Positions 6,894 to 13,506 of a DNA stretch of 64,000 nucleotides are shown piece after piece. The DNA comes from Comamonadaceae bacterium OS-4 (lineage in GTDB: Bacteria > Pseudomonadota > Gammaproteobacteria > Burkholderiales > Burkholderiaceae_C). Positions within the stretch are counted from its first letter, which is position 1. Every line of letters begins with the position of its first letter. Location: NCBI GenBank assembly GCA_027924025.1, contig AP026970.1, positions 62,001-126,000 on the forward strand, given 5' to 3'. The translations under genes and the position numbers were made by a program. The notes below the pieces were generated by a model. The model ran no database searches, had not been told where the DNA came from, and saw only the letters and a program-made list of their open reading frames with translations.

Positions 6894-8999
6894 TTAGCTT
6901 GTGTAGTGGTGAGCGCGGCGGCGGCGATATGCGAGCATGGCCAACACCGACAGCGTCATCAACATCGCGCCCCAAGTGGCGGGCTCGGGCGTGCTGGGCA
7001 CTTCAGCACCCAAGGCGGAGTTCTCCACACCTTGTGGCAAGGGCGAGGGTTGGTTCACGCTGGGGGTGTCGGCGGGCGCCTTGTTGCGCACGATTTGGTC
7101 AACGGCCAGGAAGCTGGTGTACTGGGTCAGCAGGTTGTACTTGAGGCCGAGGTCGGTGATGGCGTCCTTGGCGGCGCTGCCGCCTTCCAGGGCCTCCTGG
7201 TCGCTGAGTGCGGCAATACGGTGACGGGCCCACAGGTGGCGCAGGGCAGCAGTGTCCGTCGCGTTGCTTGCATTGATGGGCATGCTGAAGTGCAGCGGGC
7301 CACTGGCGGAGTTGCCGTCCACGATCAGCGTGCCCTTGGCATCACCCCTCCATTTGCCGAACACGATGAGCGGGCGTTGGGCCAGCAGGTCAGGCAGCTG
7401 GCGGGGTTCCACGTCGTAGACGTCAAGGCCTTCAAAACGCACCTTCACATTCGTGAGCAAGGGGGAGTCAATCATTTTGCGGAAGCGGGCGGCTTGTTCG
7501 GCGGCCTCGGCGGGTTTGGTGATGATGAAGGGTTCGCCCATGCCCGCACGGGCCAGGCCTTCCATGAGGTGGCGGTTCACGCTGGAACCGATGCCGAACG
7601 AAAACACGTTGGCACTCGACAGGTTGTTGCGCACCAGCTCAAAGGCTTCACGCTCCACGGTCACATAGCCGTCGGTCACCACCACCACGGTGCGCGACAC
7701 ATCGGCAGCTTTGGGCTGGGCGTACACGCGCTTGAGTGCCGGGATCAGCTCGGTACTGCCACCGCCGCCCTCTCTGTCGATGGTGCGTATGGCCTGGTCA
7801 ATATTGGCTTTGGTGGCGGGCACAGATGTGGGGCTCAAGAAGCTGTTGCTGCCCGAGAACAGCAACACGTTGAAGGTGTCGCTGGGGCGCAAGCCGCCAA
7901 TCAACTCGCGCAACACGCCCTTGGCCGTGTCCAGCGGAAAGCCGTGCATAGAGCCCGAGATGTCCACGACAAAGATGTACTCGCGTGGTGTGATGGCCGT
8001 GGCGGCCGGGGCCTTGGGCGGCTCCACCATGGCGAGGAAGAAGTTCTCGTCCTGGCCCTTGTAGAGCATCACGCCGGTTTCGATCTTGTCGCCGGCCAAG
8101 CGGTAGTTCAGGATGAAGTCGCGGTTGTTAGTGGGCTCGGCTGTGGGGTTCAGGCCCACCACGGTGGTGCCGCCCTGCTCGGTGTAGCTGCTGATGGTGT
8201 GTGAGCTGGAGCGCACCTCCTTCACGCCAATGGGCGTGTTGAGCGATACGTGAATATCAAAGGCGGGGGCTGCAGCACTGGTGGGAGTGTTCTGGCCTTG
8301 GGGCAAATAGGGCTGGGCTACCCAGGTGGCATTGGCTTGGCCGCTCTGCGCGCTGTTGTAGCGCGGGCCCACTACGGTGGGGAAGACGAACTGGTAGTTG
8401 CCGTCGGTGGGCAGCAGCAGCTCGGTGTAGCGCAGCTCCACCTTCACGTCGTCGCCGGGCATGATGTTGGCCACGTTCATCTGGAACACATTGGGCAGGT
8501 GCTGCTCCAGCAGCGCTGCGGTCTTGCCCTCTTGCTTGGCGGCGTCGTACTCGATCTTGGCCTGCTGCTTCTCGCGGATCTTGGCGGTGATCAGGCGGTC
8601 CGCCAAGCGCACGTTCATGCCGTGCACCGCGGCGCGCGTGGAGCCGGGGAACACGTACTTGGCTTCGATGGCGCGCTGGCCCTCGTTCTTGTAGGTCTGC
8701 ACCACGGTTACGTCGGCAATCACGCCGCTGACCTTCACATTCACCTGGGTGGACTTGAGCGGCAGTTGGTCCACGCCAGGGTTGTCGCTTTTGACGAAGA
8801 AGTAGGAGCTCTCGGTTTTGAGGCGCGGTGCGGCGTCACGATCCTGCGCGTGGGCCGGGGGGCTGATGGCCAGCGCTACAAAGCAGGCGGCTGAGAGTGT
8901 GGTGGTGGCCAGCCAGAGCCAACGCGAGTGTCGCGCGGGGGGCTCAGTGGTGGCGGTTGGGGCCGCGTGTGCGGCAGCGGGATGGGTGGCAAATGCCAT
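6894..8999 (-). CDS. VIT and VWA domain protein with PEP-CTERM-like sorting signal (exosortase target)
   Basis: 701 residues. An unusually long N-terminal region carries a signal peptide (hydrophobic 28-47, cleavage near AHAQ, residue 52). A VIT domain (about 68-195) includes YVFPGSTRAAVHGM and IMPGDDVKVELRYTELL. A VWA domain (about 338-500) has an intact MIDAS motif DISGS at 346-350. At the C-terminus, a Pro-rich linker precedes TPEPATWG (PEP at 671-673), a 14-residue hydrophobic stretch and RRRR. This is the domain order of targets of proteobacterial dedicated sortases, but with an exosortase-type tail. Start ATG has GGAGA seven bases upstream. First gene of the operon, directly below the triple TTCAC array. 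Confidence 0.9.
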   Translation of the reverse strand: MAFATHPAAAHAAPTATTEPPARHSRWLWLATTTLSAACFVALAISPPAHAQDRDAAPRLKTESSYFFVKSDNPGVDQLPLKSTQVNVKVSGVIADVTVVQTYKNEGQRAIEAKYVFPGSTRAAVHGMNVRLADRLITAKIREKQQAKIEYDAAKQEGKTAALLEQHLPNVFQMNVANIMPGDDVKVELRYTELLLPTDGNYQFVFPTVVGPRYNSAQSGQANATWVAQPYLPQGQNTPTSAAAPAFDIHVSLNTPIGVKEVRSSSHTISSYTEQGGTTVVGLNPTAEPTNNRDFILNYRLAGDKIETGVMLYKGQDENFFLAMVEPPKAPAATAITPREYIFVVDISGSMHGFPLDTAKGVLRELIGGLRPSDTFNVLLFSGSNSFLSPTSVPATKANIDQAIRTIDREGGGGSTELIPALKRVYAQPKAADVSRTVVVVTDGYVTVEREAFELVRNNLSSANVFSFGIGSSVNRHLMEGLARAGMGEPFIITKPAEAAEQAARFRKMIDSPLLTNVKVRFEGLDVYDVEPRQLPDLLAQRPLIVFGKWRGDAKGTLIVDGNSASGPLHFSMPINASNATDTAALRHLWARHRIAALSDQEALEGGSAAKDAITDLGLKYNLLTQYTSFLAVDQIVRNKAPADTPSVNQPSPLPQGVENSALGAEVPSTPEPATWGAMLMTLSVLAMLAYRRRRAHHYTS

Positions 9000-9088
9000 G
9001 GAGCTTCTCCAATCGGCGTGCGGTATTGCACGGTGAAGAGAGCATCCCGCCGGGCGAAGAAGTCAGTTTGAAGGGGCGAGGGGCTTGT

Positions 9089-9115
9089 GTGAAGTCTGTG
9101 TGAAAACGGGGTGAA
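9089..9115 (-). promoter_or_regulatory. triple CreB operator (cre-tag array)
   Basis: On the minus strand three TTCAC pentamers occur at 9115-9111, 9104-9100 and 9093-9089, with exactly six bases between neighbours. The published E. coli CreB binding site is TTCAC-N6-TTCAC, so this is two overlapping perfect sites in tandem. A fourth TTCAC lies at 9037-9033. The array is 90 bases upstream of the VIT/VWA start and directly downstream of the creBC operon. Confidence 0.8.
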
Positions 9116-9120
9116 GGCGT

Positions 9121-9438
9121 TTATCCAAGAACCGCCGTTCCTGTGATTTGGCGATAGCCAACGAAGACAACTGCTCCAATACACCCAACTAGTCCTATCC
9201 AGAATGCAAAACGTTCAGAGCGTCCTTTCAGATCAAACGCTGCCAACAGCACTCCGAGGAAGATAAAGAAGATAGCTGCGCCCCAAGAGTCCGGTGGGAG
9301 TAGCACTACTCTACTCACCGAGCGTGTTGGTCTAAAGGCGTATGAACCGGAGTAAAGAATCCAAAGACCAAACAGGGCTAGCACCCAAGGAATCATGGGG
9401 CCTAGGTATCGGGTGATGAATGACTGTTTTGCTCCCAT
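9121..9438 (-). CDS. small membrane protein downstream of creC
   Basis: 105 residues from the ATG at 9438, which has AAGG about ten bases upstream; a GTG at 9465 would add nine residues and overlap creC. Three hydrophobic segments are visible (about 17-36, 52-71 and 80-98). I recognise no family. It starts four bases beyond the creC stop, so it probably belongs to the creBC transcript, in the place where E. coli has creD, but it is far too short to be CreD. Base composition is clearly lower in GC than its neighbours, roughly half by eye, with codons such as AGT, ACT and ATA, suggesting recent acquisition or weak selection. Confidence 0.6.
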   Translation of the reverse strand: MGAKQSFITRYLGPMIPWVLALFGLWILYSGSYAFRPTRSVSRVVLLPPDSWGAAIFFIFLGVLLAAFDLKGRSERFAFWIGLVGCIGAVVFVGYRQITGTAVLG

Positions 9439-9440
9439 AT

Positions 9441-10907
9441 TCAGCTTACCTTTCGCCGTACCCACAAGGTGGCGATAGCACCTAATCCCTCAGACTCTGA
9501 TCGATTTCCCAACTCCACCTTCCCCCGATGCAACGAAGCGATCTCTTTCACAAAACTCAACCCCAGCCCCGTGCTCTTCTTCTTCGAGTGCGGTCGCGCG
9601 AGTGAGTAGAACTTTTCAAACACCTTGTCCTGCGCGTAGCCGGGGATGCCGGGACCTTGGTCGCGCACGGTGATCTGGGCCCAGCGGCCTTGCACCTGCA
9701 GGCCCAGTTCGACGTGGCCGCCCTCGGGCGAAAAGTCCAGCGCGTTGTCCAGCAGGTTGCTAACCGCGCGGCGCAGCAGAAAGGGGTCGGCCTCCACGGT
9801 CACGTCTTCGCTGGCGGCGATGGTGATGCGGCAGCCGCGTTGGGTAGCCACGCCATGGGAGGCGTGGGCCAGTTCGTCCAGCAGCGGTAGCAAGGCGACG
9901 GGTTGTACGGTGTCCAGCACGCGGCGGGTTTCCAGCGCGGTGAGCTCCATCATGCGGTCCACCATCTCCTGGATGCGTTGGGTCTCGCGCTGGATGTTGG
10001 TCAAGAAGCGCTGGCGCTGCGCTTCCTCCATGGGCTCCTGCAGCAGCTCGGCCGCGCCGCGGATGGCGGACAGCGGGCTCTTCACTTCGTGCGTGAGCGT
10101 TTGCACATAGTCGGCCACGTAGTTGCGCCCGGCCAGCGCGTCGCGCATTTCGTCGTATGCGGCGCGCATCAGGTCCCAGGCGCGGCGCAGCAGGCGGCCG
10201 GGGTGGAAACCTTGCTGCGCCTTGATGTAGCGCGCGTAGTCGGCAATCAGGCCAAAGGGCCGCACCAGCCACATGGACACCATGACCGCGAGCACCAACA
10301 CGGCCAGCACTGAGATGAGCCCCGCATAGAGCGTGCGGCTGCGCGCGGCGGCCACAAACTGGCCGAAGGTTTGCACCGGCTTGCCCACGGTGACTGCGCC
10401 AATGATTTCGCCGCTGCCCTCGCCTTGCGCGTTACTGGTCCAGCGCACGGGGGCGGCCATGTACATGACGGCGGAGTTGGGGTCGCCGGGAATATCCAGC
10501 GAGGTGCGGGCGCCGTATTCGCCTTTGAGCGTGAGCTGCACGTCGCGCCACTGCGAGAAGTCTTTGCCCTGCGACTGGCCGGTGGAGTCAAACACCACGG
10601 TGCCGTTGCGGTCGGTGACGTAGGCGCGCAGCTCCACCTTGGTTTTGTTGACACTGAAAATCTGCGCGCTGAACTCGCGGGCGTAGGCAGACTTGAACAG
10701 GCTGTCCAGGCGCGCGGTGTCGATGGCGCCATCGCGCACGTCTTGTTCGATGAGGGTGGCGAGCAGCTGAGAGGTTTCTACCAGCGATTCTTCTGCCGAC
10801 TCGCGGTAACGCGGGTCCAGGTCGCTGACCACGCGGTACAGCACGGCGGCCATGCCGATTGCATAAATCAGCAGGAGCCCGAAGAAGATGCGGCTTCTCT
10901 TGCTCAA
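9441..10907 (-). CDS. creC: CreC sensor histidine kinase
   Basis: 488 residues: transmembrane helix (about 8-27), a periplasmic sensor region (28-190) with the CreC-typical NKTKVELRAYVTDRNGTVVFDS, a second helix (about 196-216), HAMP, HisKA with phospho-acceptor His in LTHEVKSPLSA, and HATPase with NLLDNALDFS and GLGLSF. It phosphorylates CreB; in enterics the pair responds to carbon source and cell-wall beta-lactam stress. Its start is TTG at 10907, overlapping the creB stop as TTGA, which indicates translational coupling; the next in-frame ATG is inside the first helix. It is followed by a small membrane protein rather than creD. Confidence 0.92.
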   Translation of the reverse strand: MSKRSRIFFGLLLIYAIGMAAVLYRVVSDLDPRYRESAEESLVETSQLLATLIEQDVRDGAIDTARLDSLFKSAYAREFSAQIFSVNKTKVELRAYVTDRNGTVVFDSTGQSQGKDFSQWRDVQLTLKGEYGARTSLDIPGDPNSAVMYMAAPVRWTSNAQGEGSGEIIGAVTVGKPVQTFGQFVAAARSRTLYAGLISVLAVLVLAVMVSMWLVRPFGLIADYARYIKAQQGFHPGRLLRRAWDLMRAAYDEMRDALAGRNYVADYVQTLTHEVKSPLSAIRGAAELLQEPMEEAQRQRFLTNIQRETQRIQEMVDRMMELTALETRRVLDTVQPVALLPLLDELAHASHGVATQRGCRITIAASEDVTVEADPFLLRRAVSNLLDNALDFSPEGGHVELGLQVQGRWAQITVRDQGPGIPGYAQDKVFEKFYSLARPHSKKKSTGLGLSFVKEIASLHRGKVELGNRSESEGLGAIATLWVRRKVS

Positions 10908-11644
10908 AGTGTGCCCGGCAGTTCTTCGCTCAGTGCGTAGCCGCTGCCGCGCAGGGTGCGTATGGGGTCGTGGCCGGGGGCGACGAGTTTGAGTTTGGCG
11001 CGCAGGGTTTTGATGTGGGCATCCACAGTGCGGTCAAAGCTGTCGTTGTCGCCACCCCAGACCTGCAGTAGCAGTTCGTCGCGCGTAAACACACGGCCGG
11101 GCTTTTGCACCAGCAGGCGCAGCACGCCGTATTCATAGCGGGACAGCTCCAGCAGCTTGCCGTAGAAGCGGATTTGGCGGCGCTCTTCGTCCAAGGCCCA
11201 GATGGCGGGAGTGTTGGCGGGTGCAGTCACAGCAGGTGCAGCAGTGGCCACGGGCCGCGCACTACGGCGCAGAATGGTGCGCACGCGGGCTACCAGCTCG
11301 CGGGGCGAAAAGGGCTTGGCGATGTAGTCGTCGGCGCCCAGCTCGAGGCCGACCACGCGGTCGATCTCGTCGCTGCGCGCGGTCAGGAACAGCATGGGCA
11401 CCTGGTTGCCACCGGGCAGGGCCTGCAGGCGGCGGAAGAGCTCGAACCCGTTCAGGTCGGGTAGGCCCACGTCCAGCACGGCCAGTGCGGGCAGCTCGGC
11501 GCTGAATTGCGCAATGGCGTCTTCGGCAGTGCTGGCCCACACAGGCGCAAAGCCGTCGGTGGACAGGACGTACTGCAGGGTGTCGGCAATGCCGGATTCG
11601 TCTTCAACAATGAGGATGCGCGGTTTCAGGGCCATGGGTGGCAT
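10904..11644 (-). CDS. creB: CreB response regulator
   Basis: An OmpR-type regulator. The receiver domain begins RILIVEDESGIADTLQYVL, strongly CreB-like, with phospho-acceptor Asp in VLDVGLPDLNG and Lys in IAKPFSPREL. After a linker of about 20 residues comes a winged-helix output domain ending TLRGSGYAL. Either ATG 11644 or ATG 11635 gives a full protein; a longer start upstream adds nothing conserved. Partner of CreC, overlapping it by four bases. The perfect TTCAC-N6-TTCAC sites upstream of the VIT/VWA gene are its likely targets. I saw no such site upstream of creB itself. Confidence 0.92.
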   Translation of the reverse strand: MPPMALKPRILIVEDESGIADTLQYVLSTDGFAPVWASTAEDAIAQFSAELPALAVLDVGLPDLNGFELFRRLQALPGGNQVPMLFLTARSDEIDRVVGLELGADDYIAKPFSPRELVARVRTILRRSARPVATAAPAVTAPANTPAIWALDEERRQIRFYGKLLELSRYEYGVLRLLVQKPGRVFTRDELLLQVWGGDNDSFDRTVDAHIKTLRAKLKLVAPGHDPIRTLRGSGYALSEELPGTL

Positions 11645-11652
11645 TGTGGCGT

Positions 11653-11707
11653 AAAAATGGCCTCTAGCGCCCGTCGGATGTGCGCGAGCAGCTATCAATT
11701 ACGTAGC
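11653..11707 (+). repeat. dispersed 3'-end repeat, copy 2
   Basis: A well-conserved copy: AAAATGGCCTCTAGCGC, then TGTGCGCGAGCAGCTATCAA and terminal GTAGC. It fills the space between cueR and creB and contains the cueR stop codon (11701-11699). Confidence 0.75.
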
Positions 11708-12145
11708 AGTTCGGTTGTCACCCGCCAGGTCATCGAGGATGGGGCAGTCCGGCCGGTCGTCGCCGTGGCAGCAATGCAGCAGGGTGGAGAGGGTGCGCTG
11801 CATGGCCTGCATGGCGGCGATGCGCTCGCTCAGTTCGTCCATGTGCTTCTGGGCGATCTTCTTGACGTTGGCACTGGCGCGGCGCTTGTTTTGCCACAGG
11901 CCCACCAGCTCGCCGATCTCGGCCATGGAGAAGCCCAGGTCGCGGCAGCGCTTGATGAAGCGCAGGGTATGCACATCGGCCGCGCTGTAAAGCCGGTAGC
12001 CGCTGTCCGTGCGCGTGACGGTGCCCAGCAGACCCAGCGACTCGTAATGCCGCAGCATCTTGGCGGACACTCCGCTTAGCCGGGCGGCCTCGCCGATGTT
12101 GACTGGCTGGCCGGGCAGCGTTGCTGACTTAGTCTTTGACGGCAT
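11699..12145 (-). CDS. cueR: CueR, copper-responsive MerR-family regulator
   Basis: 148 residues. An N-terminal MerR winged helix (VNIGEAARLSGVSAKMLRHYE) is followed by a dimerisation helix and a C-terminal metal loop CCHGDDRPDCPIL, with the two cysteines spaced as Cys112 and Cys120 of E. coli CueR. It binds Cu(I) (also Ag, Au) and activates promoters with 19-bp spacers by DNA distortion. The start at 12145 lies inside the 3' end of copZ (17-base overlap) behind GAAGAGG; longer starts are less likely. Cotranscription with copZ gives autoregulation. The stop codon lies within an intergenic repeat. Targets are the copZ and copA promoters described here. Confidence 0.92.
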   Translation of the reverse strand: MPSKTKSATLPGQPVNIGEAARLSGVSAKMLRHYESLGLLGTVTRTDSGYRLYSAADVHTLRFIKRCRDLGFSMAEIGELVGLWQNKRRASANVKKIAQKHMDELSERIAAMQAMQRTLSTLLHCCHGDDRPDCPILDDLAGDNRTAT

Positions 12146-12326
12146 AGCCCTCTTCGGCAATCGCCTTGGCAAGGATGTCGCGGGCTTGGGTGGATTCGAC
12201 TTCCACCAAGTTGGCGCTGCGGTCGATTTTCACTTGGGCTTGGGGGTCCGCGTCCTGGATGGCGCGGGTGACAGCCTTCTCGCAATGGCCGCAGGTCATG
12301 CCGGTGACGGTAAAGGTCTGGTTCAT
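12129..12326 (-). CDS. copZ: CopZ-like copper chaperone (HMA domain)
   Basis: A single 65-residue heavy-metal-associated domain with the metal site GMTCGHC near residue 10-14 and a ferredoxin-like fold pattern ending EEGYAVKD. It carries Cu(I) to the exporting ATPase CopA. The start ATG at 12326 has AGGAG seven bases upstream; a longer reading frame begins inside the CueR promoter and is not real. First gene of the copZ-cueR operon, preceded by a CueR box. Confidence 0.93.
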   Translation of the reverse strand: MNQTFTVTGMTCGHCEKAVTRAIQDADPQAQVKIDRSANLVEVESTQARDILAKAIAEEGYAVKD

Positions 12327-12351
12327 GGGGACTCCTAAGGTAGATAAAAGC

Positions 12352-12382
12352 ATTGTGAACCTTGCCATGGTGGGAGGGTCAA
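12352..12382 (-). promoter_or_regulatory. CueR-dependent promoter of copZ-cueR
   Basis: On the minus strand -35 TTGACC (12382-12377), a 19-bp spacer holding the imperfect dyad CCTCCCA-CCA-TGGCAAGG and -10 CACAAT (12357-12352). The over-long spacer plus this dyad is diagnostic of MerR/CueR promoters. The TGA in the -35 hexamer is also the stop codon of the upstream membrane protein gene. The expected transcript start is about 19 bases before the copZ ATG. Confidence 0.85.
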
Positions 12383-12930
12383 GCGGGGCGGAACAACACA
12401 ATGGCCAAGAAGCCCAAGGCGATGACACCTGCCACGACCAGTGCCATAAGTCCGACGCGGCGCAGCACGCCGCCCAGCCACTGCATGGATAAGGGTGACT
12501 CTTGCAGCGTGGCGTACCCCAGCATCACAAAAGCCAGCAGCCAGCAGTAATACCCCGGCAGCGTGTGCAAACTCCCCAATAAAACCCCCTGGAGTGGCGC
12601 ACCTGACCAAGGCACAGCCACTGCGATGTTGGCTGCAAGCCCCACGGCGATAGCCCACCTTGGCGTCGCGCGCGATTCGGAGCGGCGGCGAAACATTTGC
12701 CATACGACACGGAGAAATAGCAGGTTGCTTAGCAGGCTGCTTACCGCGACCGCAGATGCGGGCAATGACACGAGCACCAAGGGTAGCCATAGCCAGCCGC
12801 TTACGAAGAGGCTAAAACCTGGCACGGTGCCGCCATCTGCTATGTGCAAGGTCGGGAGTGCCAAGCTCAGTAGCCAGAGGGCCAGAGCCAGCAACCGCAG
12901 GCTTGAAGGTGACAGATTGCTGATCCACAT
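12379..12930 (-). CDS. hypothetical integral membrane protein next to the copper genes
   Basis: 183 residues with about five hydrophobic segments (roughly 10-29, 42-72, 90-105, 115-140 and 155-180) and only short loops. I recognise no family or conserved metal ligands; Met and Cys are few, so a direct copper role is not apparent. The gene is on the same strand as copZ-cueR and its TGA stop lies in the -35 hexamer of their CueR promoter. The coding frame is supported by consistent third-position GC and by its membrane pattern. Function unknown. Confidence 0.6.
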   Translation of the reverse strand: MWISNLSPSSLRLLALALWLLSLALPTLHIADGGTVPGFSLFVSGWLWLPLVLVSLPASAVAVSSLLSNLLFLRVVWQMFRRRSESRATPRWAIAVGLAANIAVAVPWSGAPLQGVLLGSLHTLPGYYCWLLAFVMLGYATLQESPLSMQWLGGVLRRVGLMALVVAGVIALGFLAIVLFRPA

Positions 12931-13017
12931 GTCGCGATTGTGCTGTGTTGCTTGTGCGCTGGCGCCGCCATCATCAGTTCTTGGCGTGGCAATATCAGCG
13001 CTTCAGAGGTGATGTTC

Positions 13018-13473
13018 ATGCATATCTCAATTGCTATCTTGGAAGACGCTCAGGCCATCAGCCGGCTGATCGGCAGTGTGGCCCGCTTCTTTACTTTGGA
13101 GCCGGACGGCGCGGGTGCGGAAGATTTTCTGAAGACGATTTCGCCCGACGCTGTAGCCGGCTACCTGGCCGATACGCGTTTCGCGTATTTCAAGGCAGTC
13201 GACAACGGCACGCTGGCGGGTGTGGTGGCAGTGCGCGACAGCAGCCACCTGTATCACCTGTTTGTGGACGAGTCCTTCCAGCGCCGGGGCTTGAGCCGCC
13301 AGCTATGGGACCATGCCCGTGCAGTGGTGGCCGAGGCGAACCCCGGCTACTTCACTGTCAACTCCACGCCCTATGCCCAGCCGGTGTACGAGCGTTTCGG
13401 GTTTGTGGCCACCGGACCCCGGGTGGAGACCAAAGGCATTGCTTTTGTGCCCATGCGTTGGGTAGCCGCTTGA
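13018..13473 (+). CDS. GNAT-family N-acetyltransferase
   Basis: 151 residues with GNAT features: beta strands leading to HLYHLFVDESFQRRGLSRQLWDHA, whose QRRGLSRQL is the acetyl-CoA pyrophosphate loop (Q/RxxGxG/A variant), then a C-terminal strand with the common VNSTPYAQPVYERFGFV motif. Start ATG at 13018 is preceded by AGAGGT at seven bases; an ATG six bases earlier is too close to it. Acceptor unknown. The TGA stop is embedded in the -35 hexamer of the copA promoter, so it is transcribed just ahead of copA but is probably not copper-specific. Confidence 0.85.
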   Translation: MHISIAILEDAQAISRLIGSVARFFTLEPDGAGAEDFLKTISPDAVAGYLADTRFAYFKAVDNGTLAGVVAVRDSSHLYHLFVDESFQRRGLSRQLWDHARAVVAEANPGYFTVNSTPYAQPVYERFGFVATGPRVETKGIAFVPMRWVAA

Positions 13474-13500
13474 CCTTCCCACCATGGCAAGGCCTAAGCT
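13470..13500 (+). promoter_or_regulatory. CueR-dependent promoter of copA
   Basis: -35 TTGACC (13470-13475), a 19-bp spacer with dyad CTTCCCACCATGGCAAGG and -10 TAAGCT (13495-13500). The segment from CGCTTGACC to GGCAAGG is identical to that of the copZ promoter except at one base. Counting seven bases from the -10, transcription would begin at about the A of the copA ATG. Confidence 0.88.
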
Positions 13501-13506
13501 TGCGCC

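Noticed and set aside
9121..9438. creD as the third gene of the cre operon
   Set aside because: CreD has about 450 residues; this protein has 105 and lacks CreD sequence features.
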